Part shown: in pieces, positions 40,961 to 52,841 of the stretch
Numbering within the stretch: position 1 is the first letter of the stretch
How the letters are laid out: every line of letters begins with the position of its first letter
Source: Alphaproteobacteria bacterium UBA4588
GTDB lineage: Bacteria > Pseudomonadota > Alphaproteobacteria > Rhodobacterales > Rhodobacteraceae
NCBI GenBank assembly: GCA_905182195.1
Contig: CAJJAW010000005.1
Span: 186,001-250,000 of the forward strand
Direction: 5' to 3'
DNA: 64,000 nucleotides
Position numbers and translations under genes: made by a program
Notes under the pieces: model-generated
The model's input: the letters and a program-made list of their open reading frames with translations, nothing else
What the model was told of the DNA's origin: nothing
Database searches by the model: none

Positions 40961-42199
40961 ATGAAGCTTCAAGACCTCGAAGTCATAGTCACCGCTCCGC
41001 CCGCTCCCGGTTGGGGGGGGCGCTATTGGATTTTTGTCAAAGTCACCACCGACACCGGCATCACCGGCATAGGGGAATGCTACGCCAGCAGCCTCGGCCC
41101 CACCACAATGACCCATGTGATCCATGATGTGTTTGAGCGCCACATGCAGGGCCAAAGCCCCGAAGACATCGAGATGATGTTCCGTCGTGCCTATTCCAGC
41201 GGCTTTACGCAAAGGCCAGATCTGACCGTCATGGGCGCATTTTCAGGTTTGGAAATCGCCTGCTGGGATATTCTCGGCAAAGACCGCAACCGGCCGGTTT
41301 GGGCGCTGTTGGGCGGCAAGATGAATGACCGTATTCGGGCTTATTCCTATCTCTATCCGCTCGCACATCATGACGTGAACACATTCTGGGGCAATACGGA
41401 TCAAACCGCTGAAGCCGCCACCACCGCCGTGGCCAAGGGTTACACAGCAGTGAAATTCGACCCGGCTGGTCCCTACACCCTGCGCGGCGGTCATATGCCA
41501 GCTATGTCAGACATTGCGCAATCGGTGAAGTTCTGCTCGGCCATCCGCGACGCAGTCGGCGATAAGGCGGATCTGTTGTTTGGTACCCATGGGCAGTTTT
41601 CAACCGCCGGCGCCATTCGCATGGGCACCGCCTTAGAACCCTTCTCACCACTTTGGTTTGAAGAACCTGTTCCGCCAGACAATATTGCTGAAATGGCCAA
41701 AGTGGCGCGCGCCGTGACCACACCGATTGCAACCGGAGAGCGTTTGACCACCAAAGCCGAATTTGCCGAAGTTCTACGCCAAGGGGCAGCCTCTATTTTA
41801 CAACCAGCCCTTGGTCGCTCTGGTGGTATTTGGGAAACCAAAAAAATTGCGGCCATCGCCGAAGTCTACAACGCCCAAATGGCGCCGCACCTCTATGCGG
41901 GCCCAGTCGAATGGGCCGCCAACATCCATCTATCAGTGTCCATTCCCAATACATTGATCGCGGAAACCATTGAGACCCCGTTTCACGATGCTTTGATCAA
42001 AAGCTCTATCCAAGTTGAAAACGGCTTTATTTCAGCTCCCACCGCTCCAGGGCTGGGGATTGATTTTGACGAAGATTTGGCCCGCGCCCATCCCTATGTG
42101 GATGATGGGCAGCATCTGCATTTGCAGATGCAAGAAGCGCCTTGCGATTATCAAAACGGCAATCTGTTTTTGGGCGGTGCACCCCCCAAAAGTGAATAG
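40961..42199 (+). CDS. Mandelate racemase/muconate lactonizing enzyme family protein
   Basis: GITGIGECYASSLGP...GAFSGLEIACWDILGKDRNRPVWALLGGKMNDRIRAYSYLY...PLWFEEPVPPDNIAEMAKVARAVTTPIATGERL. Confidence 0.9.
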   Translation: MKLQDLEVIVTAPPAPGWGGRYWIFVKVTTDTGITGIGECYASSLGPTTMTHVIHDVFERHMQGQSPEDIEMMFRRAYSSGFTQRPDLTVMGAFSGLEIACWDILGKDRNRPVWALLGGKMNDRIRAYSYLYPLAHHDVNTFWGNTDQTAEAATTAVAKGYTAVKFDPAGPYTLRGGHMPAMSDIAQSVKFCSAIRDAVGDKADLLFGTHGQFSTAGAIRMGTALEPFSPLWFEEPVPPDNIAEMAKVARAVTTPIATGERLTTKAEFAEVLRQGAASILQPALGRSGGIWETKKIAAIAEVYNAQMAPHLYAGPVEWAANIHLSVSIPNTLIAETIETPFHDALIKSSIQVENGFISAPTAPGLGIDFDEDLARAHPYVDDGQHLHLQMQEAPCDYQNGNLFLGGAPPKSE

Positions 42200-42309
42200 T
42201 TTCAAACAGGGATAAGACTAGCCCGGAGCGCGTCGTAAAAACTGAAACTAAAGCTCAACGATTGCAATTCGCAGGCCTTAGGTTACCAATTGGACAGGAG
42301 GCACATCAC

Positions 42310-42711
42310 ATGGCACAGAATATTACGACATCCGTTAAGCATATGGTTGCAGAAGCCAATGCGCAGATCACAACCCTTTCGATTGACGAGGCGCGCACCC
42401 TGATCAACAGCCCAGATCATGTGATCATTGATCTACGCGATATCCGTGAGCTGCAACGAACCGGCAAAATCCCTGGCGCCTTCTCTTGCCCGCGCGGCAT
42501 GCTGGAATTTTGGATTGATCCCACCAGCCCCTATCACAAAGAGATATTCAATCAGGATAAAGTCTATGTGTTTTATTGTGCCAGCGCTTGGCGATCCGCA
42601 TTGAGCGCCAAGGTTGCACAAGACATGGGGCTGGCACCCGTGGCACATATTGCTGGCGGCTTTACCGCTTGGGCTAAGGCAGAAGCCCCGATTGAAGACC
42701 TACCTAAATAG
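42310..42711 (+). CDS. Rhodanese-like domain protein
   Basis: LSIDEARTLINSPDHVIIDLRDIRELQRTGKIPGAFSCPRGM...VYVFYCASAWRSALSAKVAQDMGL. Confidence 0.9.
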   Translation: MAQNITTSVKHMVAEANAQITTLSIDEARTLINSPDHVIIDLRDIRELQRTGKIPGAFSCPRGMLEFWIDPTSPYHKEIFNQDKVYVFYCASAWRSALSAKVAQDMGLAPVAHIAGGFTAWAKAEAPIEDLPK

Positions 42712-42858
42712 GTAGGAGCCACCGTCTTTTCGGGATTTCAGGACAATCTGCGCCCGCACATGGCCTATCTGTTGCTGTTTGACGTGCGGGTAATTCCGCT
42801 GGCCCTTGACTTCAGGTCTCAGGCGCGGTGCTGTGAGACAATAAAAATTGAGGGATTT

Positions 42859-44221
42859 ATGCGCAATTCACCATCACCAGAAGAGATCCACAGCTGGGAC
42901 CGTCAGCACTTCATTCATCCTTGGCATGATATGAATGCATGGCGCGGTTATGATAATATGCTAGTTGAGGGTGCCGATGGCATTTACATGTATGACGAAA
43001 CCGGCAAGCAATTCATCGACGGGCCCGGGGGCATGTGGTGCGTTCAAATTGGCTATGGTCAACGGGAGATGGCAGATGCAATCGCCGCTCAAGTAATAAA
43101 AATGCCCTATGCGTCCCCCTTCACAAATGTGACCCAACCCAGCGCTATTTTGGCCAAAAAGTTGGCAGATTTCGCTCCCGGTGATCTAAATAATGTATTT
43201 TTCACAACAGGCGGATCCACGGCCGTAGACACCGCTCTGCGCGCCATGCAATTCATGAACAACTCCCTTGGCCGCCCTGAAAAGAAGATTATACTGGCGC
43301 GGGAGAAAAGGGTATCATGGCTCCACCTATCTGGCGGCCTCCGTCAGTGGCAAAGAGCGCGACACGACCAAATTCGATGTGGAAAGCCGGTTGGTGCACT
43401 TCTTACCCAATGTGAACCCCTACCTGCGCCCGGATGATATGAGCGTAGAAGCTTGGTGCGACGCCAAGGTCCAAGATATTCAGCAGGCTATTGACACCAT
43501 CGGTGCTGATAAAATTGGTGCCTTCATTGCCGAACCTATTCTCAGCTCTGGTGGGGTGATTGTACCGCCAGATGGGTATCACAAGCGCAGCTTTGATATC
43601 TGCCGCGCCAATGATATTCTCTACATTTCCGACGAAGTGGTCACCGGCTTTGGCCGTTTGGGCCATTGGTTCGCGTCCGAGGAGGTTTACGGCATTCAGC
43701 CCGATATGATCACCTGCGCTAAGGGGCTTACGTCGGGATATTTACCATTGGGCGCCTGCATAATCTCTGACGCAATGATGGAACGCATGGCCCACCAAGG
43801 TGACGTGCTGTTTTCAAATGGCTATACTTATTCCGGCCATCCAGTCAGCTGTGCCGCAGCACTAAAAAATATCGAAATCTTAGAGCGTGACAAAATTCTG
43901 GAACATGTGCGCGAAATCGCGCCCTATTTTCAGGAGCGACTCGCCCGCTTGGCCCGTTTTCCTATCATCGGCGACGCACGTGGCCATGGCTTGATTGGGT
44001 GCATCGAAGCCCGCCTCAGCAAAGATGGCTCACGGCTGGAAGATGAGCGAAAAATCGGAGCGATGCTGGATGAAGTTTGCAATGATATGGGCCTGATAGT
44101 GCGGCCTTTGATCAATATGTGCGTATTTTCACCACCTTTGATCATCACAAAATCACAAATCGATGATCTGTTTGATATCCTGGAAAGCGCAATTGAGAAG
44201 GTTGGCGAAAGCTTCATATAG
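42859..44221 (+). CDS. Class III PLP-dependent aminotransferase, split by an apparent +1-nt frameshift
   Basis: Frame 1: [67 protein letters not shown]...KKIILAREK; frame 2: [23 protein letters not shown]...[45 protein letters not shown]. Break at the A4 run 43306-43309. Confidence 0.92.
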
Positions 44222-44328
44222 CGCTGGATTGCACGAAAAAGCGGATTTTAGGCTTGAAAAGCAATCAAATCTCCGTAGAAAGAGAGAAGTTTCCTATAGT
44301 GGAAATTTGTTCATAAACGGAAAATGCC

Positions 44329-45426
44329 ATGAGTCGGACCCCAAAACGTACACCTTTGTATGATCTGCATTGTGCCCTTGGTGGCAAAATGGTCGACTTT
44401 GCTGGATGGGAGATGCCTGTACAGTATCCCATGGGCATTATGGGCGAACATACCCATTGCCGCACCAAAGCCGCATTGTTTGATGTCAGCCATATGGGGC
44501 AAGTTCTGCTGCACGGCCCGGATGCGGCTCTCAAGTTGGAGGCTTTGGTGCCCGCCGCTTTGACCCAGTTGCCCGAAGGCAAGGCGCGCTACACCTTTTT
44601 CACCAATTCCGAAGGCGGCATTATGGATGATCTGATCGTAGCAAATGCCGGTGATCATTTGTTTGTCGTGGTCAATGCCTCAATGCGCGCGCAGGATATT
44701 CCTCATATGGCGGCCTCTCTGGACGGGATTGACGTCACAGAGATTTTTGATTGCGCCCTGATTGCCGTGCAAGGCCCCTCTGCTGCAGCCGTGGTTTCGG
44801 CCCATTGTCCGCAGGCGGCCGAGATGGGATTTATGGAGACTTTGGAAGCGCCGATTGACGGCACCATATGTCGTCTGTCGCGTCTGGGCTACACTGGTGA
44901 AGATGGCTATGAAATTTCAATCCCAGAGGCTGACGCGGACCGCATCGCGCGCTTGATGCTGGAGCATCCAGATTGTGAACCTGCAGGCCTCGGTGCGCGT
45001 GACAGCCTCCGACTGGAAGCCGGGTTGTGCCTATATGGCAATGACATCACCCCCACAACATCTCCCATCGAGGCAGGTCTCACTTGGGCCATTCAAAAAC
45101 GCCGCCGCACCGATGGTGGTTTTCCCGGCGCTGCACGTATTCTGGCGGAGCTCGCAGATGGCCCCGCGCGCAAATTGGTTGGGATAAAACCCCAAGGTCG
45201 TGCCCCCGCCCGCGCAGGTGTTGAGGTCCATGATATGGTCGGAAATGCCCTTGGAAAAATAACGTCTGGAGGCTTCGGTCCAAGCGTTGCAGGCCCTGTA
45301 GCCATGGGTTATGTCTCGTCTGAGCATGCCGCCGCAGGCACCAAAATCCAGCTTATCATCCGCGGCAAGCCACAACCGGCAGAGGTTTGCGCCCTGCCTT
45401 TCGTCACACAAAATTACAAACGTTAA
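44329..45426 (+). CDS. gcvT: Glycine cleavage system aminomethyltransferase GcvT
   Basis: TPLYDLHCALGGKMVDFAGWEMPVQYPMGIMGEHTHCRTKAALFDVSHMGQV. Confidence 0.97.
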   Translation: MSRTPKRTPLYDLHCALGGKMVDFAGWEMPVQYPMGIMGEHTHCRTKAALFDVSHMGQVLLHGPDAALKLEALVPAALTQLPEGKARYTFFTNSEGGIMDDLIVANAGDHLFVVVNASMRAQDIPHMAASLDGIDVTEIFDCALIAVQGPSAAAVVSAHCPQAAEMGFMETLEAPIDGTICRLSRLGYTGEDGYEISIPEADADRIARLMLEHPDCEPAGLGARDSLRLEAGLCLYGNDITPTTSPIEAGLTWAIQKRRRTDGGFPGAARILAELADGPARKLVGIKPQGRAPARAGVEVHDMVGNALGKITSGGFGPSVAGPVAMGYVSSEHAAAGTKIQLIIRGKPQPAEVCALPFVTQNYKR

Positions 45427-45439
45427 TTGAGAGGTCAAA

Positions 45440-45805
45440 ATGACAACTTATTATTCCGAAGACCATGAATGGATCACCGTTGAAGGCGACACCGCCACAG
45501 TTGGTATCACGGCGCATGCCGCCGAACAATTGGGCGACATCGTGTTTATCGAACAAAAAGAAGAAGGCGATGAGTTTGAAAGCGGCGACGAGATTGGCGT
45601 GATTGAATCGGTCAAAGCCGCCTCTGAGATTTATGCCCCTGTCGATGGTGAAATCATTGAATCCAACGAATTGTTGGAAAGCAATCCCGCCGCATTGAAC
45701 GACAATCCAGAAGCCGACGCGTGGATCTACAAAATCAAATTGACCGACCCGGCCCAATTGGAAGGCCTTATGAATTTGGCAGGATATAAAACTTTTATCG
45801 CTTAA
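45440..45805 (+). CDS. gcvH: Glycine cleavage system H protein
   Basis: YYSEDHEWITVEGDTATVGITAHAAEQLGDIVFIE...GVIESVKAASEIYAPVDGEIIESNELL. Confidence 0.98.
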   Translation: MTTYYSEDHEWITVEGDTATVGITAHAAEQLGDIVFIEQKEEGDEFESGDEIGVIESVKAASEIYAPVDGEIIESNELLESNPAALNDNPEADAWIYKIKLTDPAQLEGLMNLAGYKTFIA

Positions 45806-45832
45806 ACCCTGACCTAAAGCGGAGCTACGCGC

Positions 45833-48679
45833 ATGCCTTTTGAACTGACCACCTATGAAGCCTATGATTTTGCCAACCGTCGGCACATTGGCCCCTCACC
45901 GTCTGAAATGACGGAGATGCTGCGCATCATTGGCTTTGACAGCCTTGATGCGTTGATTGATGCCACAGTTCCTAATGCGATCCGCCAAGTCGAGCCTCTG
46001 AGCTTTGGCCCGGCCATGTCTGAGCGCGATGCTCTGCATCACATGAAGAAAGTGGCCAGCAAAAACAAAGTCCTGACCTCTTTGATTGGTCAGGGCTACC
46101 ACGGCACCACAACACCGGCGCCGATCCTGCGCAACATTCTGGAAAACCCGGCGTGGTACACGGCCTATACGCCGTATCAACCCGAGATTTCGCAAGGTCG
46201 GCTTGAGGCGCTGTTAAACTTCCAAACCATGGTCAGTGATTTGACCGGTCTCGACATCGCAAATGCCTCACTTTTGGACGAGTCCACCGCAGCAGCTGAG
46301 GCCATGACCATGGCCATGCGTTCGGCCAAGTCAAAGTCTCAAACCTTCTTTGTCGATGAAAACTGTCATCCGCAAAATATCGCCGTCATACAAACCCGCG
46401 CCGAGCCCTTAGGCATCGAGGTAATTGTAGGCTGCCCGGATAATTTGGACGCCAGCGCCGTATTTGGGGCAATTTTTCAATACCCCGGCACCTACGGTCA
46501 CGTGCGCGATTTCACCGCCCAAATCGACGCGCTACATGCGTACAAGGCTTTGGGCATTATCGCCGCTGACCCTCTGGCTTTGGCGCTGCTGAAAAGCCCC
46601 GGCGAAATGGGTGCCGATATAGCCATTGGCTCAACTCAACGCTTCGGGGTCCCCATGGGCTATGGTGGACCACATGCTGCCTATATGGCCACACGTGACG
46701 CATTCAAACGCAGCATGCCTGGCCGGATCATTGGTGTCTCAGTCGACAGCCGCGGCAACAAAGCCCTACGGCTGGCCCTGCAAACCCGCGAGCAGCATAT
46801 TCGCCGCGAAAAAGCCAATTCAAATGTCTGTACTGCCCAGGCTTTATTAGCTGTTATAGCATCCATGTATGCAGTGTATCACGGACCTGACGGTATCAAA
46901 GCGATTGCACAATCGGTGCACCGCAAAACTAGCCGCTTGGCCAAGGGCTTGGAAACTATGGGTTTTGATGTTCAGCCTGATGTGTTTTTTGATACTATTA
47001 CCGTTGAAGTAGGCAACCTGCAGCGGGTGATCATGAACGCGGCAGTAGCCAATGGTATTAACCTGCGTAAAGTGGGTAACACCCGCGTTGGGATTAGCCT
47101 CGATGAGCAAACCCGCCCAGAAACTATTGAGGCAGTATGGTCCGCCTTTGGTGGCAACATGCGAGATGACAGTAAGGCTAATCGCGCCTACCGGCTGCCC
47201 TCCTCCATGCTGCGTGAAAGCGACTACCTTACTCATCCAATTTTTCACCTGAACCGTGCTGAAGCCGAAATAACCCGGTACATGCGCCGCTTGGCCGACC
47301 GGGATTTGGCTCTAGATCGCTCAATGATCCCGCTTGGCAGCTGCACTATGAAGTTGAACGCTACAATTGAGATGATACCCGTGACCTGGCCCGAATTCTC
47401 AGAGTTACATCCCTTTGCTCCCGTTGATCAAGCGCAAGGCTACCATGAGATGTTTGACGACCTGAACGCCAGACTTTGCGAGATCACGGGCTATGACGCA
47501 ATTTGCCAGCAACCAAATTCGGGCGCACAGGGAGAATATGCTGGGCTTTTGACCATTCGGAATTATCATACAAACCAAGGCGAAGGGCACCGTGACATTT
47601 GCTTAATCCCGACATCCGCCCATGGCACTAACCCTGCCTCAGCGCAGATGGTTGGCTATAAAGTGGTGGTGGTGCATTCAGATAAAGACGGTAACATCGA
47701 TGTGGCCGATTTCCGCGCTAAAGCTGAGCTACACAGCGCCAACCTCGCCGCCTGCATGATTACCTATCCATCCACGCACGGAGTATTTGAGGAAACCGTG
47801 CAAGAGGTCTGCCAAATCACCCATGATCACGGGGGCCAAGTCTATATAGACGGCGCAAATATGAACGCTATGGTGGGATTGTCTCGCCCAGGCGATATTG
47901 GTGGAGATGTCTCACACCTCAACCTACACAAAACATTCTGCATCCCGCATGGCGGCGGTGGGCCAGGCATGGGACCCATTGGCGTTAAAGCCCACCTGGC
48001 ATCTCATTTGCCAGGTCATCCAGAGTATGGTGACAGCGTTGGACCAGTTTCGGCAGCACCGTTTGGTTCGCCGTCAATCCTGCCAGTCAGCTGGGCTTAT
48101 ATCCTATTGATGGGCGGTGCGGGCCTGACGCAAGCAACCAAAGTAGCCATTTTGAATGCCAACTATATTGCAGCACGCCTGGCGGGAGCTTTTGACATTC
48201 TGTATACCTCCAAAACCGGTCGCGTGGCGCATGAATGCATCATCGACACCCGCCCCTTGGCAGACGGCGCCAACGTGACGGTTGACGATTGCGCAAAGCG
48301 TTTGATGGACAGCGGCTTTCACGCCCCAACCATGAGCTGGCCGGTAGCTGGAACCTTAATGGTGGAACCTACTGAATCAGAGCCCAAAGCAGAGTTAGAC
48401 CGTTTTTGCGAAGCAATGTTATCCATTCGAGCCGAAGCACAGGATGTGATCGACGGGAAAAGTGACCGCGACAACAATCCACTAAAAAATGCCCCTCATA
48501 CGGTTGCAGATTTAATTGAAGATTGGGACAGGCCATACAGCCGTGAACAAGCCTGCTATCCGGCGGGAACCATCAAAAGCGACAAGTACTGGGTGCCTGT
48601 CAACCGAGTTGATAACGTCTATGGAGACAGACATTTAGTCTGCACTTGCCCTCCAATGGACGCCTATTTAGAAGACTAA
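45833..48679 (+). CDS. gcvP: Glycine dehydrogenase (decarboxylating), single-chain P protein
   Basis: [18 protein letters not shown]...[14 protein letters not shown]-type PLP region ([36 protein letters not shown]), [20 protein letters not shown]. Confidence 0.98.
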   Translation: MPFELTTYEAYDFANRRHIGPSPSEMTEMLRIIGFDSLDALIDATVPNAIRQVEPLSFGPAMSERDALHHMKKVASKNKVLTSLIGQGYHGTTTPAPILRNILENPAWYTAYTPYQPEISQGRLEALLNFQTMVSDLTGLDIANASLLDESTAAAEAMTMAMRSAKSKSQTFFVDENCHPQNIAVIQTRAEPLGIEVIVGCPDNLDASAVFGAIFQYPGTYGHVRDFTAQIDALHAYKALGIIAADPLALALLKSPGEMGADIAIGSTQRFGVPMGYGGPHAAYMATRDAFKRSMPGRIIGVSVDSRGNKALRLALQTREQHIRREKANSNVCTAQALLAVIASMYAVYHGPDGIKAIAQSVHRKTSRLAKGLETMGFDVQPDVFFDTITVEVGNLQRVIMNAAVANGINLRKVGNTRVGISLDEQTRPETIEAVWSAFGGNMRDDSKANRAYRLPSSMLRESDYLTHPIFHLNRAEAEITRYMRRLADRDLALDRSMIPLGSCTMKLNATIEMIPVTWPEFSELHPFAPVDQAQGYHEMFDDLNARLCEITGYDAICQQPNSGAQGEYAGLLTIRNYHTNQGEGHRDICLIPTSAHGTNPASAQMVGYKVVVVHSDKDGNIDVADFRAKAELHSANLAACMITYPSTHGVFEETVQEVCQITHDHGGQVYIDGANMNAMVGLSRPGDIGGDVSHLNLHKTFCIPHGGGGPGMGPIGVKAHLASHLPGHPEYGDSVGPVSAAPFGSPSILPVSWAYILLMGGAGLTQATKVAILNANYIAARLAGAFDILYTSKTGRVAHECIIDTRPLADGANVTVDDCAKRLMDSGFHAPTMSWPVAGTLMVEPTESEPKAELDRFCEAMLSIRAEAQDVIDGKSDRDNNPLKNAPHTVADLIEDWDRPYSREQACYPAGTIKSDKYWVPVNRVDNVYGDRHLVCTCPPMDAYLED

Positions 48680-48972
48680 GAGCGCGTTACTGACTTTAAT
48701 TATAGATCATGAAGCTAGCCATTCAGGCGTATGAAATTCTAAAAATATCACTATACGTACTTTCGAAGGCATGTTCGCAAATACAAACGTTAGCGTATGG
48801 CGGATTATAGTACAGGCCGCAGCCGGCGAAGTTACAATGCTGGGCTTACAAAAGTTGCCCATCAAGGACCCAGCAGAAACTTAATCTCACATTACGAATC
48901 AAATTCTTGAAGCATTTTGAAAGCTAGGCTAACGTTTTGATCACGGCAATGCGCCGACAAGGGAGAAAAAAT

Positions 48973-50016
48973 ATGAATCTTAGAAAAACACTGTTGGCCA
49001 CAACTGCTACAGCCATGCTGTCTAGCGTTGCCATGGCTGCCGATGACGGCTTAATTGTATTTGATTGGTCAGGCTACGAAGATGAAGGCTTTTTCCAAAA
49101 TTATGTTACCCAACACGGAGGCCCACCAACCTTTGCCTTCTTTGGCGAAGAAGAAGAGGCCTTTCAAAAATTGCGTGCGGGCTTCAAGGCCGACGTGTCA
49201 CACCCCTGCAGCCAGTCTGTGTCCAAGTGGCATGAGGCAGGCTTGTTAGAGCCTCTCGACACTTCAAGGATTGACCTTTGGTCGGACGTAAACTCACAGA
49301 TGGCCGAAGCGTTCAAAATCGACGGTAGCTACTATATGCTGCCTATGGATTGGGGCACAACGGCGCTGACGTATCGCACAGATATGGTTGATGTGGCTAA
49401 GATGACTACTTTGTCTGTATTTCTGGACCCAGCCTACAGCGGCCGTATTTCACTTCCAGACAATGTGGATGATGTCTATGCGCTAGCCTATTTGGCGACC
49501 GGCGTCACAGATTGGACCAAAGCAACTGATGCAAATTTCCAAACTGCCTCTGCATGGTTGCGTCAAGCACACCAAAATGTCCGTACCTATTGGGCTGATG
49601 GCGCCGAATTGGCGCAATTAATGGGCAGCGGCGAGGTTGTTGTGTCTTGGGCCTGGAATGAAACCCCAGCAACCATGGGTGCTGAAGGTTTGCCAATTGA
49701 ATCCAACCGCTCAACCGCGGAAGGATCATCCAGCTGGTTCTGTGGGTATGTGAACCTAGCGAATGGTCCAAATTCAGAAGATAAGATGTATGACTTCTTC
49801 AATGCTTGGATGGATCCAGGCTCTGCTGAATACATTGTTAGTGCATGGGGCTATGGCCATGGAAACCAAACAGCTATGTCAGCCATGGGCGCAGATGCAT
49901 TAATCGATGCTGGTTTAGGACCAATCAACGTGCCAGTTCTAGCGCAGGTTCCAATGAACCAACAGCTGCGTGAAAAGATGATTGCGGAGTTTGAAAAAAT
50001 CAAAGCGGGCTTCTAA
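48973..50016 (+). CDS. PotD-like ABC transporter substrate-binding protein
   Basis: Signal peptide MNLRKTLLATTATAMLSSVAMA; DDGLIVFDWSGYEDEGFFQNYV...; near potABC-like genes. Confidence 0.88.
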   Translation: MNLRKTLLATTATAMLSSVAMAADDGLIVFDWSGYEDEGFFQNYVTQHGGPPTFAFFGEEEEAFQKLRAGFKADVSHPCSQSVSKWHEAGLLEPLDTSRIDLWSDVNSQMAEAFKIDGSYYMLPMDWGTTALTYRTDMVDVAKMTTLSVFLDPAYSGRISLPDNVDDVYALAYLATGVTDWTKATDANFQTASAWLRQAHQNVRTYWADGAELAQLMGSGEVVVSWAWNETPATMGAEGLPIESNRSTAEGSSSWFCGYVNLANGPNSEDKMYDFFNAWMDPGSAEYIVSAWGYGHGNQTAMSAMGADALIDAGLGPINVPVLAQVPMNQQLREKMIAEFEKIKAGF

Positions 50017-50036
50017 AAACCTTTTTATGAACGAAT

Positions 50037-50062
50037 AAAAGGGCGCCTTGGGGCACCCTTTT
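50037..50062. terminator. Bidirectional terminator between convergent potD-like and potA-like genes
   Basis: AAAAGGGCGCC ttgg GGCACCCTTTT flanked by A- and T-rich sequence; one stem mismatch. Confidence 0.8.
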
Positions 50063-50071
50063 ATTTTTGTG

Positions 50072-51154
50072 CTATTTTAAAAGAAGCAATGACGAGGCAC
50101 TCCAACCCACCCGAGCTTTTTCACCCACCGCTAATATACTGCGCCCCGCAGTGTTGCGCATCGTGATGGTGACCGTGTCTTCCTTGAACGGCAATTTTAC
50201 ATCGTAATAGGTCATATCTCCGTAATAAAATACCTCAGAGATTACGGCTTCAATCTCACGGTCAGCGGCTTGAGATTCAGTAAGGATGGTCAGCATCTCT
50301 GGCCGCACTCCAACTGCATCACAGCCCTCAAGGCCACCAGTAGCTTGGGCTAAAGGTAGCGTAAGCTTTCCAAAACACTGCACATCAACCTCTACACGCT
50401 CACCAGAGGTGGTTAAGATTTTAGCGTCTAGGAAATTCATCATACCGATAAAGTTTGCCACCCGACGAGAGCGAGGCTTACCATAAAGCTCCTCCGGCGT
50501 GGCTACCTGAGCAATTTTACCGTCAAACATAACAGCAATACGGTCTGACATGGTCAGCGCTTCCTCTTGGTCGTGGGTCACCAATACAAAGGTGATCCCC
50601 ACCGCACGCTGTAGCTGACGCAACTCAGATTGCATTTGCTCACGCAGCTTCTTGTCCAAGGCAGAAAGTGGTTCATCAAGCAGTAAAACTCGAGGTTTGA
50701 GCACCAAGGCTCGGGCCAAAGCCACCCTTTGGCGTTGCCCACCGGACAGACCATGCGAGGCGCGCGCATCAAAGCCTTGCAAACCCACCATCGCAATAGC
50801 CTCAGCCACCCGAGTTTTGATCTCAGCTTTTGGCAGCTTGCGCGCTTTCAAGCCGTAAGCAACGTTCTCCGCCACACTCATATGGGGGAAAATAGCATAG
50901 CTTTGAAACACCATATTGGTTGGACGTTTATTTGCAGGCACGCCATCCATCGATTGGCCATCTATATGCAGGGTGCCCGCTGAGGGTGTCTCGAACCCCG
51001 CAATACTGCGTAATAATGTAGTTTTTCCACAACCTGACGGGCCTAAAAGGGAAAAGAATTCTCCAGTCTTGATATCCAGATCCACCTGAGACAGAGCCTG
51101 AAAATTACCATAAAATTTATCCAATCCACTTAGTTGTATGATAGGCTGTGTCAT
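50072..51154 (-). CDS. PotA-like ABC transporter ATP-binding protein
   Basis: [27 protein letters not shown]...[42 protein letters not shown] plus TOBE-like C-terminus. Confidence 0.95.
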   Translation of the reverse strand: MTQPIIQLSGLDKFYGNFQALSQVDLDIKTGEFFSLLGPSGCGKTTLLRSIAGFETPSAGTLHIDGQSMDGVPANKRPTNMVFQSYAIFPHMSVAENVAYGLKARKLPKAEIKTRVAEAIAMVGLQGFDARASHGLSGGQRQRVALARALVLKPRVLLLDEPLSALDKKLREQMQSELRQLQRAVGITFVLVTHDQEEALTMSDRIAVMFDGKIAQVATPEELYGKPRSRRVANFIGMMNFLDAKILTTSGERVEVDVQCFGKLTLPLAQATGGLEGCDAVGVRPEMLTILTESQAADREIEAVISEVFYYGDMTYYDVKLPFKEDTVTITMRNTAGRSILAVGEKARVGWSASSLLLLK

Positions 51155-51966
51155 AGGAAACCTCCTTTACTTTCAATGCCTGTTTTACGTATTCCCCGAC
51201 GGCGGAAGTAGTCTGCAACCAGCAGCAAGCTAACAGAGAGTACAAGCAAGATTGTTCCTAAAGCCATCAAACTGGGTAGCTTTTGTGGGAAACGCAATTG
51301 GCCCCAGATATAGACCGGCAAAGTTGGCTCAGTACCCGCAAGGAAAAAGGCGATGATGAACTCGTCCAAAGAGATGGTGAAGGCTATCAACAGGCTGGCC
51401 ACAATCCCAGGCATAACTAATGGCATAATCACCAGCCAAAACGTGTTCCAGCGGGTTTGGCCCAAATCGAAAGATGCCTCCTCAAGGCTCTGGTCCAAAT
51501 TCATGAAAGCCGAGGATAAAATGGCGATGCAAAAGGGAGTGCAAATCAAGATGTGACCTAAAATAATGCTCCAAAGCGACAGCTCAAATCCCATCTGTAT
51601 GATCACAACCAACAAAGACACCCCGATGATTATTTCTGGCAAGACCATCGGCAACATAATAAATCCCATTATGGACCGACGGGCAGGAAAGGCAAACCGG
51701 GTGGAGGCACGTGCGGCTAGCACACCAAAAAGAGTTGAAAATAAAGCTGTGGTCACCGCGATCATTAAGCTGTTGCGTACCGCAACATGCAACGCTTCGG
51801 TGGTTTGCAACACGGCAAACCATTTAGTGGTGAAGCCTTTCAGCGGGAAGGAGACGATGCTGCTATCATTAAAGGCAAAGACAGGCAGTAATATTGCAGG
51901 CGCATAGAGAAACACCAAAAACACGCCCATATACCATTTGAAAATATGGCCCTTGCGCAGCATCAT
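51151..51966 (-). CDS. PotC-like ABC transporter permease
   Basis: Six TM segments, [35 protein letters not shown] (EAA-loop). Confidence 0.92.
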   Translation of the reverse strand: MMLRKGHIFKWYMGVFLVFLYAPAILLPVFAFNDSSIVSFPLKGFTTKWFAVLQTTEALHVAVRNSLMIAVTTALFSTLFGVLAARASTRFAFPARRSIMGFIMLPMVLPEIIIGVSLLVVIIQMGFELSLWSIILGHILICTPFCIAILSSAFMNLDQSLEEASFDLGQTRWNTFWLVIMPLVMPGIVASLLIAFTISLDEFIIAFFLAGTEPTLPVYIWGQLRFPQKLPSLMALGTILLVLSVSLLLVADYFRRRGIRKTGIESKGGFL

Positions 51967-52841
51967 TTTGCCTCCCGTATGTATTTCTTATTCAGCCAGA
52001 TAAAAATCAGAGCTACGCAGGTGACAATGGTCATGGCAGAAATAGCCAAGGCGGCCCCCAGGGGTGCATCATTAGCCTTTTTGAACTGCAGTTCAATCAT
52101 ATTGGCTATCATAAGACCATTCGGCCCACCCACTAAACGCGGGGTCACATAATCACCAATGGTTGGGATAAATACAATGATGGTGGCAGCAATCACACCG
52201 GGCATCGACAAAGGTAGGGTTACCCTAAAGAAGCGGCGCAATTTACTGTCTCCCAGATCTTCGGCCGCTTCAATCAAAGACCTATCCACCCGCTCGAGAG
52301 CTACAAAAATTGGTAATATAGCAAATGGAACCCATGCATGCGCCAAAGTCAGCACCACTGCATTTTGATTGTAGAGTATAAAACTTAAAGGCTGTTCAAT
52401 AACCCCGAGTCCCATCAAACTTCCATTGATTACGCCGTTATAGCCTAAGATCACCTTCCAAAGAAAAATGCGCATCAAATAGCTAGTCCAAAATGGGATT
52501 GTGATCAGAAATATCCACATCGCTTTGCGTTTTGGCGAAATGCGGAACGAAATAAAATAAGCTACAGGATAGGCCAATAGCACCGTCATAGCCGTAACAA
52601 GCATCGATATTTTAAGTGAACGCGCCATCAAATATTGATACATCGGCTCTGTCCAAGCCGTTTGATAGTTTTCTAAACTAAAGGTGCGATGCAGCGTCAG
52701 ATAATCTTGCGTCCAAAAACTGAGAGCAATAACCATCACTAAAGGCACCGCCAAAAGCAACAACGTAAAAGCCAGCGTCGGGCTGATTAGAAATAGTCCC
52801 TGAGCACCCTCACCCCGTCGCCATTTTTGAAACCGTGTCAA
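51963..52841 (-). CDS. PotB-like ABC transporter permease
   Basis: IEAAEDLGDSKLRRFFRVTLPLSMPGVIAATIIVFIPTIGDYVTPRLVGG (EAA-loop). Confidence 0.93.
   Translation of the reverse strand: MTRFQKWRRGEGAQGLFLISPTLAFTLLLLAVPLVMVIALSFWTQDYLTLHRTFSLENYQTAWTEPMYQYLMARSLKISMLVTAMTVLLAYPVAYFISFRISPKRKAMWIFLITIPFWTSYLMRIFLWKVILGYNGVINGSLMGLGVIEQPLSFILYNQNAVVLTLAHAWVPFAILPIFVALERVDRSLIEAAEDLGDSKLRRFFRVTLPLSMPGVIAATIIVFIPTIGDYVTPRLVGGPNGLMIANMIELQFKKANDAPLGAALAISAMTIVTCVALIFIWLNKKYIREAK

Noticed and set aside
44222-44328. Glycine riboswitch upstream of gcvT
   Set aside because: I could not find the conserved glycine aptamer core in this short leader.
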